Origin: Chitinivibrionales bacterium
GTDB taxonomy: Bacteria; Fibrobacterota; Chitinivibrionia; Chitinivibrionales; WJKA01
NCBI GenBank assembly: GCA_014729375.1
Contig: WJKA01000083.1
Location: 1 to 17,862 of the forward strand
Direction: 5' to 3'
DNA: 17,862 bases
The notes beneath the pieces are model-generated. The model worked only from the letters and a program-made list of their open reading frames with translations. It did no database searches and was not told where the DNA came from. A program made the position numbers and the translations under genes. Within the stretch, counting starts at the first letter, position 1. Every line of letters begins with the position of its first letter. Positions 7,551 to 13,694 of the stretch are shown here, in pieces.

Positions 7551-8285
7551 ATGATTTTAATTACCGGCATGCATCGAAGCGGGACCAGTTGTATTTCCGG
7601 GCTTTTTGAAAAATGCGGCCTCAGCCTGGGAACAAGCCATCCTATCCACCAGGATAAAAATCCGACCAATCCCAAAGGACATTTCGAAAACCTTCAAATG
7701 CTTGCTATAAATGAAGGTATCCTGAAACATGCCGGTGGATGCTGGTATAATCCTCCGCCGGAGAATAATATCCGTGCGATCGGACCGAAAGTAAGCCGGT
7801 TTATCCAGGCTTTTTCGCAAAGTTTTAACGGTGATATTGCCAAAGACCCCAGAACCTGTCTCACAATCAATGTCTGGGAACACTATTGCCCGAGTATGGA
7901 AAAGATTGTATTCTGCCTCCGCCATCCTCTTGCCGTCGCCAAATCGCTCAACACGCGAGACGGCATTCCCATGGAAGCGGGTCTTGCACTCTGGTTTCAC
8001 TATATCACAAGGTTTTTCAGCGGCGCAAATAAAACACCGGTGTATATCGTTGAATATGACAATCTTATGAATAATTTTGAATTCGAATTCTCAAACCTTC
8101 TGGATGCAATGAATATCCCGGTGTCCAGAGAAGAAATGCTTAAGCGCACTGAAGGATTTTACGAGCAATCCCTTAATCATGCATCGTATGATGATGTTTT
8201 CCTTGCTGCGATCCCACCCCGTATTCGTGACACCTATCTTGCCATAAAAAAGCGGACCTTTTCTGCGCTCTGCCCCGCTGCATAA
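7551..8285 (+). CDS. P-loop sulfotransferase-like protein
   Basis: This 244-aa cytoplasmic protein has the PAPS-binding signatures of sulfotransferases. The N-terminal 5'-phosphosulfate loop is TGMHRSGTS (residues 5-13). KDPRTCLT lies near residue 97. A 3'-phosphate-binding segment RHPLAVAKSLNTRDG follows at residues 123-137, then a helix with ALWFHY. This pattern is typical of the bacterial family that sulfates glycans or lipids and is often found in polysaccharide loci. The start is supported by GAAGGA about eight bases upstream and by the P-loop lying immediately at the N-terminus, as in relatives. It has its own strong promoter and stands alone, with no glycosyltransferase or PAPS-synthesis genes nearby, so the acceptor cannot be named. 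Eleven bases after the stop begins the inverted repeat at 8296. Confidence 0.8.
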   Translation: MILITGMHRSGTSCISGLFEKCGLSLGTSHPIHQDKNPTNPKGHFENLQMLAINEGILKHAGGCWYNPPPENNIRAIGPKVSRFIQAFSQSFNGDIAKDPRTCLTINVWEHYCPSMEKIVFCLRHPLAVAKSLNTRDGIPMEAGLALWFHYITRFFSGANKTPVYIVEYDNLMNNFEFEFSNLLDAMNIPVSREEMLKRTEGFYEQSLNHASYDDVFLAAIPPRIRDTYLAIKKRTFSALCPAA

Positions 8286-8295
8286 TTATAATTCC

Positions 8296-8420
8296 GGCAA
8301 TTAAATACTTCCCGTACGTACGCATGTAGCATGTGCATTCAGAAAATGATATCTGCACAGCCTGAAGACTGTGCCACACCTCATGGTAGTAAGTGAGTAC
8401 GTGGGAAGTATTTATTTGCC
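8296..8420. repeat. 125-nt long inverted repeat element
   Basis: The left arm 8296-8321 and right arm 8397-8420 pair as 5 + 12 + 6 base pairs: GGCAA with TTGCC, TAAATACTTCCC with GGGAAGTATTTA, and ACGTAC with GTACGT. They are interrupted only by one T-T mismatch and a two-base GT bulge on the left arm. Inside is a second hairpin, GCACAG (8355-8360) with CTGTGC (8369-8374) and an 8-nt loop. There is no T-tract after either arm. It could be a miniature element, a structured RNA, or an mRNA 3'-end stabiliser for the sulfotransferase transcript. Confidence 0.7.
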
Positions 8421-8582
8421 GATGTAATAGTACCTGTGCAAAATTGATTTCCGTCAGTATTGAGCGGAGGAGTGGAGTGTCCGCCTTCGGCTTCAACTCG
8501 AGCCTATGCAGAGAGCTTCAGCTTTACTAGTCGGTTCTACAAGTCGACGTGAGAGGGTGGAGTAATGATTTTGTGTAAGCTG

Positions 8583-8756
8583 AATAATCCTAAATTCCGC
8601 AGTTGAGTGTGGATGATACGTGTAAGATGTTGTGTGAGATTGAGTTGTGAAAAACGTAGTCCTGCCCGGGGAGGTAAGGCGAGGCTTTTCGCAATTCAAG
8701 ATTGCGCAACAGCTTACGCGTAGCGCCGCAATTCAACTGCGGAATTTAGGATAATA
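8583..8756. mobile_element. MITE-like element with perfect 20-bp terminal inverted repeats
   Basis: ATCCTAAATTCCGCAGTTGA at 8587-8606 recurs as its exact reverse complement at 8733-8752, bounding a 166-bp unit. The four bases AATA occur directly on both outer sides (8583-8586 and 8753-8756), as a target duplication would. The interior has no open frame for a transposase. It contains a CGCAAT/ATTGCG hairpin and a TACGCGTA palindrome. It lies just beyond the 3' end of the tRNA-Cys gene. A non-autonomous insertion-sequence derivative is the best reading. Confidence 0.55.
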
Positions 8757-8817
8757 ACAGTTAATTACAACAATACAAGGTAGCAAAACAGCATTTTCCG
8801 AATTCCGGGTTAAAAAT

Positions 8818-8892
<75 letters not shown>

Positions 8893-8917
8893 CTGAATGC
8901 CTGGAGAGTAAAAAAAA

Positions 8918-8993
8918 TGGAGCGAGAGACGAGATTCGAACTCGCGACAACCACCTTGGCAAGGTGGGGCTCTACCAACTGAGCTACTCTCGC
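8918..8993 (-). tRNA. tRNA-Gly (GCC)
   Basis: The acceptor stem GCGAGAG (from 8993) pairs with CTCTCGC. The D-arm reads AGCTCAGTTGGTAGAGC. The anticodon stem CCACC/GGTGG encloses loop TTGCCAA, giving anticodon GCC. The T-arm has GAGTTCGAATCTC. The discriminator is U and CCA is encoded (8920-8918). It begins about 7-13 bases after the expected transcription start. Confidence 0.96.
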
Positions 8994-9005
8994 CCGAATG
9001 TAGAA

Positions 9006-9034
9006 AAGATAGTTTATGATTTAAAACGTGTCAA
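9006..9034 (-). promoter_or_regulatory. sigma-70 promoter of the tRNA-Gly/tRNA-Cys unit
   Basis: On the minus strand a consensus -35 TTGACA (complement of 9029-9034), a 17-nt spacer and -10 TATCTT (complement of 9006-9011) lie 12 nt before the tRNA-Gly 5' end. The short leader suits a stable-RNA promoter. Confidence 0.8.
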
Positions 9035-9135
9035 CATATATGAAGCTTGAAATTGCAGTTTCGTGTAGAAATTAGCGACGGACACCAGGGAAGGAGGTCT
9101 TCCAGATTCTGAGGAGAATCCGTATCCGGAAGCAG

Positions 9136-9414
9136 CTATTTGGGATTCCATGCCTGCTCGGTTGTCATGACTATGAGAATGAAAGCCATCATCCCGACAG
9201 CGAGTCCCACCTGCTCTTTGAAATTAAATTCCCGCTTAACAATTTTAAGCTTTTTCTTCTCCGGACCGGAGACCTGTTTTTCCTGCTCCATTTGCAGTGA
9301 ATCCCGCGATGTCCTGGTTGAACCCGTATCGGACACATCGTACCGGAACTCCCGGCCCTGTGCACAAAGAGTAACTCCACCCAGTAGCAGCAGCAAAAAG
9401 AAGATTCGTTTCAT
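9136..9414 (-). CDS. small exported/membrane protein coupled to gatB
   Basis: The 92-aa product matches no family I recognise. It begins with a clear signal sequence (MKRIFFLLLLLGGVTLCAQG). A polar, charged stretch rich in Ser, Glu and Lys follows (about residues 21-65). It ends with a hydrophobic segment (about 67-85, VGLAVGMMAFILIVM) and a short tail, so it could be anchored by a C-terminal helix. Its ATG overlaps the gatB stop by four bases (ATGA), which implies translational coupling and supports it as a real gene. A 6-bp hairpin (GATTCT/AGAATC, 9105-9120) lies just downstream, without a T-tract. Whether it serves the envelope proteins earlier in the operon is a guess. Confidence 0.75.
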   Translation of the reverse strand: MKRIFFLLLLLGGVTLCAQGREFRYDVSDTGSTRTSRDSLQMEQEKQVSGPEKKKLKIVKREFNFKEQVGLAVGMMAFILIVMTTEQAWNPK

Positions 9415-10862
9415 GCAAGCCTCTGGTCAATCAACTTATTGATTTCTCCGGGATTACCTTTGCCCTTTGTCGCTTTCATTACCTGCCCGACAAAATATCC
9501 CCGAAGTTTCTTCTCACCGTCTTTGTACCGCCGGACCTCATCAGGACTTTTTGAAATTATATCATCAACAATTTTTTGCAGCTCGCCGGTATCGGAGATT
9601 TGCCTGAGCCCCATCTGGTCAATGAGTTCTTGCGGGGCCCGGTCCTGCTTTTCGATTTCATCAACCACTTTCTTGGCGGCCCGTGCCGAAACCGTACCCT
9701 CACGTATGCAACCCAGCAATGTACCCAGGCGCGCGGGCGTTAACTTCAGCTCATTTATTCTGATCCGCTTTTCCTTGCTTATCCTCATGGTTTCGCCCAT
9801 AACCCAGTTTGCCGCCGCTTTCGGATCATTGCAGCAGCGGACAACTTCCTCGAAATAATCCGCCACCTCTCTTGTGTCAACCAGGACCGCAGCATGTTCT
9901 TCAGAAAGATCGAATGTTTGCATGAACCTGACCTTGCGGTCTGCCGGAAGTTCGGGGAGTGTTCCGGTGACACGGTCGATCCATTGGCTGTCAACAATCA
10001 GCGGCACAAGGTCCGGATCGGGGAAATACCGGTAATCATGCGCCTCCTCTTTGGAGCGCATTGCAACGGTTCGATTATTGCGTGGGTCCCAGAGAAACGT
10101 TTGCTGCTCGATTGCCCTCCCAGTTTCCAGGATTCCTTTCTGGCGGAGCACTTCACTTTCAAGTGCTTTTTCGACACCCCGGAATGTATTCATGTTTTTA
10201 AGCTCTGTTTTCGTACCCAGCCTCGTTTCTCCCTTTGGGCGGAGTGAAACATTGGCGTCACACCGGAGGCTGCCCTCCTCCATGATACAGTCGCATATAT
10301 CAAGATATTGCAGAATCTGCTTGAGTGAGACAAGATACGAATACGCTTCCTGCGCGCTCCGGATATCGGGTTCGCTGACTATTTCGATAAGCGGTGTCCC
10401 GCACCGGTTTACATCAAAAAGAGAATCCTCACTCTGATCGTGAATAAGCTTGCCAGCGTCCTCTTCAAGATGGATCCTTAAAATCCGGATATCCCTTTGT
10501 ACGCCATCCACTTCAATCGAAACATGGCCGTTTTCACAGAGAGGAAACTCATATTGTGAGATCTGGTAACCTTTTGGAAGGTCGGGGTAGAAATAGTTTT
10601 TGCGGGCAAATATCGATTTCGACGCCAGGGTGCAATCGACCGCCTTCCCCATACGCATGGCCATTTCGACTGCCCGGCGGTTAAGCACCGGGAGTGCGCC
10701 GGGAAGCCCCAGGCATACCGGACACCCGCTGGTGTTGGGTTCATCACCGAATGAAACTTTACATCCGCAAAACATTTTGCTCCTGGTTTTCAACTGGGCA
10801 TGTACTTCAAGACCTATAACAGTTTCAAATTCCACGCGGAAACTCAACTTTCTATTCGGCAT
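9411..10862 (-). CDS. gatB: Asp-tRNA(Asn)/Glu-tRNA(Gln) amidotransferase subunit B
   Basis: GatB is the tRNA-binding and kinase/transamidase subunit of GatCAB, which converts Glu-tRNA(Gln) and/or Asp-tRNA(Asn) to the correct amide. At 483 aa the product is full length. It has VIGLEVHAQLKTRSKMFC at residues 15-32, zinc ligands C32, C34, C47 and C50, and FYPDLPKGYQISQYE near 91-105. LEEDAGKLIH, RCGTPLIEIVSEPD and the helical YqeY-like C-terminal domain ending PGEINKLIDQRL follow. The start overlaps the upstream TPR/SPOR gene by 11 nt, and AGGA abuts the ATG directly, so initiation probably relies on coupling; a GTG at residue 10 is an alternative. gatA and gatC are not in the window. Confidence 0.95.
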   Translation of the reverse strand: MPNRKLSFRVEFETVIGLEVHAQLKTRSKMFCGCKVSFGDEPNTSGCPVCLGLPGALPVLNRRAVEMAMRMGKAVDCTLASKSIFARKNYFYPDLPKGYQISQYEFPLCENGHVSIEVDGVQRDIRILRIHLEEDAGKLIHDQSEDSLFDVNRCGTPLIEIVSEPDIRSAQEAYSYLVSLKQILQYLDICDCIMEEGSLRCDANVSLRPKGETRLGTKTELKNMNTFRGVEKALESEVLRQKGILETGRAIEQQTFLWDPRNNRTVAMRSKEEAHDYRYFPDPDLVPLIVDSQWIDRVTGTLPELPADRKVRFMQTFDLSEEHAAVLVDTREVADYFEEVVRCCNDPKAAANWVMGETMRISKEKRIRINELKLTPARLGTLLGCIREGTVSARAAKKVVDEIEKQDRAPQELIDQMGLRQISDTGELQKIVDDIISKSPDEVRRYKDGEKKLRGYFVGQVMKATKGKGNPGEINKLIDQRLA

Positions 10863-11553
10863 TCCTCAGCGCTGTATAGTCGATATTTTTCGGCTCCAGT
10901 TTTCTCCGGCCAAACGCCTCTGCATCTTCTTTTGATTTGAATGCACCAAGCCGGACCCTGAAATATTTTTCTCCTCCAATTTCGGCATGCTGTATCGTTA
11001 CATCAGGAAAATATTTTTCCAGATCCCCTTTCTTTTTTTGGGCATTTTCCAGCGAAGCAAATGATCCCACCTGCAAAACATAGTCGCCGTTCTCACTCTC
11101 GTTGCCGTCATTGTGAGCGAGAGTGCTGCATAATTGAATGTATTCCTGTAACGAGGCATCCGGTACATTGTCAAACGCCTTTTCAAAACAGCCCAGCGCA
11201 GATTCATACTCGGATTTTATATACAGCAAACACCCCACCCTGAACAAAGCTTCAGCTCTGACAGAATCCGGTGCGTTTTTGTCTTCCGACAATGTCGAAT
11301 ACAAAAGCTCAGCCTTGCGGGCATCTTTCAGAAACCGGGCGTATGCACATAGTACCGAAGGATTATCAGGGTCCTTTGCATAGGCCGCGTTGATTTGCGC
11401 CGATGCTCTATTATAATTTCCCTTCATGAGGAAAATTTTTGCGGAATCAAGCAATGATGCATTGCATGCAAAGACAAGTCCTCCTGTAACCAGGGCGCTG
11501 GCGATCCGGAATTTTCCGGCCACGAAAAAAGCCCCTGCCTCATGCTTCGTCAT
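10852..11553 (-). CDS. TPR-containing SPOR-domain envelope protein
   Basis: The product has 233 residues from the ATG at 11553. A hydrophobic N-terminal export segment (about residues 14-32, ASALVTGGLVFAC) is followed by Asn, giving an imperfect lipobox (V-F-A-C), so it may be a lipoprotein. Tetratricopeptide-like helices cover about 35-140 (SAKIFLMKGNYNRASAQIN, ALFRVGCLLYIKSEYESAL). A SPOR domain occupies about 155-230 (DYVLQVGSFASLENA, YFRVRLGAFKSKEDAEAF). SPOR domains bind denuded septal peptidoglycan, so a role in division or wall remodelling is likely. The gene overlaps lapA by 14 nt and gatB by 11 nt. An in-frame ATG at 11586 would lengthen the overlap to 47 nt, and AGG would directly abut it. 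The 11553 start has AAAGG 13 nt upstream and a better signal-sequence length. Confidence 0.82.
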   Translation of the reverse strand: MTKHEAGAFFVAGKFRIASALVTGGLVFACNASLLDSAKIFLMKGNYNRASAQINAAYAKDPDNPSVLCAYARFLKDARKAELLYSTLSEDKNAPDSVRAEALFRVGCLLYIKSEYESALGCFEKAFDNVPDASLQEYIQLCSTLAHNDGNESENGDYVLQVGSFASLENAQKKKGDLEKYFPDVTIQHAEIGGEKYFRVRLGAFKSKEDAEAFGRRKLEPKNIDYTALRNAE

Positions 11554-11965
11554 TTCGATCAAGAAACCTTTCCGTCTCACTTTCATCCTGTATGCCGATA
11601 CCGGCTGCTTTTAAATCATCCGTCTGATTCTCTTCTTTCCCGGGAGGCGGCAATTCATGAGTACGCTTTTCTTCTGTTTCAACCCTGGTTTCAAGTTCCC
11701 GCTCCAGCCTGTCGATGATCTTGTTTTTTTTATGCATTTCGGCTTTGAGGGCGATTGAATAGTATAGCGTCATCAAAATGCCAATAAGTAAACCCAGAGC
11801 CAGTGCGCCTGCAACATAGAGATATACCGGAATTGCCGGCGTTTCATACGAAAATATTTTTGCCGAAACCTGCTGCTTGAAAGGCTCCTGAATAAATGTA
11901 AATATTACTATCCATGCGATCAGAAATGATGCAGTAAAAAATAGAGCCCACTTTAAAAATTTCAT
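11540..11965 (-). CDS. LapA-domain (DUF1049-like) inner-membrane protein
   Basis: The 141-aa product has two transmembrane segments (about residues 4-25 and 45-70). A basic coiled-coil helix follows (about 74-100, KKNKIIDRLERELE), then an acidic, disordered tail. This layout is that of the lipopolysaccharide-assembly LapA/DUF1049 family, where the second membrane helix runs into a cytoplasmic helix. In E. coli, LapA works with the TPR protein LapB to control LPS synthesis. Here the next gene is also a TPR protein, but its SPOR domain and export signal make it unlike LapB. The ATG at 11965 has AGGA six bases upstream and lies one base after the miaB stop; a start at 11986 would overlap miaB. 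Family assignment is by layout more than strong motifs. Confidence 0.7.
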   Translation of the reverse strand: MKFLKWALFFTASFLIAWIVIFTFIQEPFKQQVSAKIFSYETPAIPVYLYVAGALALGLLIGILMTLYYSIALKAEMHKKNKIIDRLERELETRVETEEKRTHELPPPGKEENQTDDLKAAGIGIQDESETERFLDRNDEA

Positions 11966-11966
11966 A

Positions 11967-13229
11967 TTAAATCCTTTCGGCAACAAGGGTCATGCCCGTG
12001 CTTTTTGCGATCCCGACATTTAATATCGTTCCTGAAATGTCTCTCTTGCAAGGGACGAGGACATTCCTGCACCCGAAATCGCGTCCCATCCAGTACCGGT
12101 CCTTCTTCTTCTGCCGCTCTGTTATCAGGACCTGCACGTTTTTTCCTCTCATCGAATCGTAATATGCCCTGGTAATACCGGTCTGGCATTCGATCAACTC
12201 GCTCAGCCGGGCCTTTTTCTCCTTTTCGGTACATGTTTCTTTCATTGCCGCTGCCTGGGTCTGATCACGTTTTGAATAGGCAAACATAAATGCTGCGGTA
12301 AACCGCACCTCTTCGAAAAGCGAAAGCGTTTCCCTGAAATCATCGATTGTCTCGCCTGGAAATCCAACCATGGCATCAGTAGTAATATCGGCGCCGGGAA
12401 TATGCTTTCGTATTAAATTGATACGGCGCAGGTAATCATCCCGCGTATACTTCCGGTTCATCAGGCCGAGAATCCGGGTCGAGCCTGATTGCACCGGCAG
12501 ATGAATGTGCCTGCACATTTTTGGTAAATCGGCAATGGTTTTTATCAACTTTTCAGAGCAGTCTTTGGGATGTGATGTCGTGAATCTTATCCGCTTGAGC
12601 TTGTCAACTGCATGGATGCGGACACAAAGATCGGGAAAATCACAGGCACCGTCATCATAGGAATTGACATTCTGCCCCAGAAGAGTGACTTCCTTTGCCC
12701 CTCCCTCGACCGCGTGTTTTACCCTCTCCTCAACAACATTGGCCGGGACCGAATGTTCCCTCCCCCGAACAAACGGCACAATGCAGTAGGAGCAATAATT
12801 ATCGCATCCCCGCATAACCGGAATGAACGTGGTCGCAGGTTTTGTACCAGGGTCTACAATCTCTTCTGCGCCGCAATTCCGAAGATAGCTGTCAAGCGTT
12901 TTGTCGATATGCTCAATCTCCTTTGCACCGATCACCCGGTCGATCCCGGGAATTTCTCTTTCCAGTGATTCGCCCAGGCGCTCGGCCATGCAACCAATTA
13001 TCCACAACACCTGTTTTTTTGCTGCTTTATTCTTTGATATTTCCCGAATCCGAGTCAGTGCCCTCTGCTCGGCGTGATGACGGACGCTGCAGGTATTTAC
13101 GACAACAAGATCCGCATCATTATGCGATGCAGCTTTCCGAAACCCCCGCCTGTACAGCAATTCCGCCAGCAAGTCGGAGTCTGCGACATTCATCTGGCAA
13201 CCGAAAGTCTGGAAATAGAATGTTGGCAT
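11967..13229 (-). CDS. miaB: tRNA-2-methylthio-N6-isopentenyladenosine synthase
   Basis: MiaB is the radical-SAM methylthiotransferase that converts i6A37 to ms2i6A37 in tRNAs reading UNN codons. The 420-aa product begins with the UPF0004 domain, with cluster cysteines C11 (FGCQMN), C47 (NTCSV) and C80 (GCMAER). The radical-SAM motif C142-x3-C146-x2-C149 follows in RGCDNYCSYC, then PFVRGRE, LLGQNVNSY and HLPVQSGS. A C-terminal TRAM domain covers about residues 355-420. The i6A precursor enzyme MiaA is not in the window. It is the first gene of a five-gene overlapping operon. No Shine-Dalgarno is obvious; the bases before the ATG are T-rich. Closely related methylthiotransferases (MtaB, RimO) are less likely because NVNSY and PFVRGRE are MiaB-like. 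Confidence 0.93.
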   Translation of the reverse strand: MPTFYFQTFGCQMNVADSDLLAELLYRRGFRKAASHNDADLVVVNTCSVRHHAEQRALTRIREISKNKAAKKQVLWIIGCMAERLGESLEREIPGIDRVIGAKEIEHIDKTLDSYLRNCGAEEIVDPGTKPATTFIPVMRGCDNYCSYCIVPFVRGREHSVPANVVEERVKHAVEGGAKEVTLLGQNVNSYDDGACDFPDLCVRIHAVDKLKRIRFTTSHPKDCSEKLIKTIADLPKMCRHIHLPVQSGSTRILGLMNRKYTRDDYLRRINLIRKHIPGADITTDAMVGFPGETIDDFRETLSLFEEVRFTAAFMFAYSKRDQTQAAAMKETCTEKEKKARLSELIECQTGITRAYYDSMRGKNVQVLITERQKKKDRYWMGRDFGCRNVLVPCKRDISGTILNVGIAKSTGMTLVAERI

Positions 13230-13353
13230 AAAAAGAAATTCAGATATGAGAGTATGGGTTAAGCATTATTCCTGTCTGTTCTTTTCCCCGGCATAAAAAA
13301 TAGCATTTTCCCATGAAAATCTCTGAGTTCTACAAAAAAATGACGCTTTTGGC

Positions 13354-13380
13354 TCAAGTATGAACTTTTTCTGCCGATAT
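13354..13380 (+). promoter_or_regulatory. sigma-28 (FliA) promoter upstream of the YjfB-like gene
   Basis: TCAAGTAT (13354-13361), an 11-nt spacer and GCCGATAT (13373-13380) match the flagellar sigma-28 consensus TAAAGTTT-N11-GCCGATAA at 6/8 and 7/8 positions with the exact spacing. It lies 47 nt upstream of the small motility-type gene, so the leader would be about 40 nt. Confidence 0.7.
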
Positions 13381-13427
13381 TCTAAACGAATAATGCTGCC
13401 CTGAACCTTAACCGGAAAAGGCCCTGT

Positions 13428-13595
13428 ATGGATGGCGTAAGTTCTGTGTCCCAGTCTGTAGAAGCTGTCTCCCGAATACTGCAAATGGCAAACCAGGAAT
13501 CAATCGAGATGGCCGAGAAAATGGTTAAAGTCAGTGTGGAAATGGCTTTGAGTCAGGAACCCGGTAAGGGCGCGAATCTTGACGTTTCCGGCTGA
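13428..13595 (+). CDS. YjfB-like putative motility protein (55 aa)
   Basis: This short gene falls below usual length cut-offs. It begins MDGVSSVSQSVEAVSRILQM, continues with two amphipathic helices containing regularly spaced Met and Val, and ends in GANLDVSG. Length, the MD-SS-like start and the helical body resemble the YjfB motility family, small proteins of unknown mechanism found in flagellated bacteria. AAAAGG six bases upstream gives a well-placed ribosome binding site, and a sigma-28 promoter lies in front. Together these make it a credible late flagellar-regulon gene. It is monocistronic, divergent from miaB and convergent with the beta-helix gene. I am sure it is a gene; the family name rests on resemblance and context. 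Confidence 0.72.
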   Translation: MDGVSSVSQSVEAVSRILQMANQESIEMAEKMVKVSVEMALSQEPGKGANLDVSG

Positions 13596-13694
13596 ACCAT
13601 ACCCGCAAGCCCCTTAACCTTTGCATCCGGCCGGCTGAAGCCTTTACTATAGCACTGCTTTACCAATGGGTTGTTCGGAATTACAGGGCATTGC

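Larger units (their letters stand above)
8286..8817. other. 532-nt non-coding region between the sulfotransferase and the tRNA genes
   Basis: No believable gene is present. Two open frames on the minus strand (108 and 68 codons) cross the repeats and lack family-like composition. The region holds the inverted-repeat element 8296-8420, an unassigned piece (about 8421-8582) and the MITE-like element 8583-8756. It then has an AT-rich spacer to the tRNA-Cys 3' end. Confidence 0.6.

Noticed and set aside
8173..8496. Minus-strand open frames of 108 codons here and 68 codons at 8493-8699
   Set aside because: They run through the inverted repeats and antisense to the sulfotransferase end; the translations show no domain, export signal or plausible start site.
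8296..8756. Retron-type or other reverse-transcriptase-linked non-coding RNA
   Set aside because: The paired arms prompted the thought, but no reverse transcriptase or effector gene is nearby in the window.
13266..13484. 72-codon minus-strand open frame upstream of miaB
   Set aside because: It lies opposite the sigma-28 promoter and the start of the YjfB-like gene, which has better start signals and composition.
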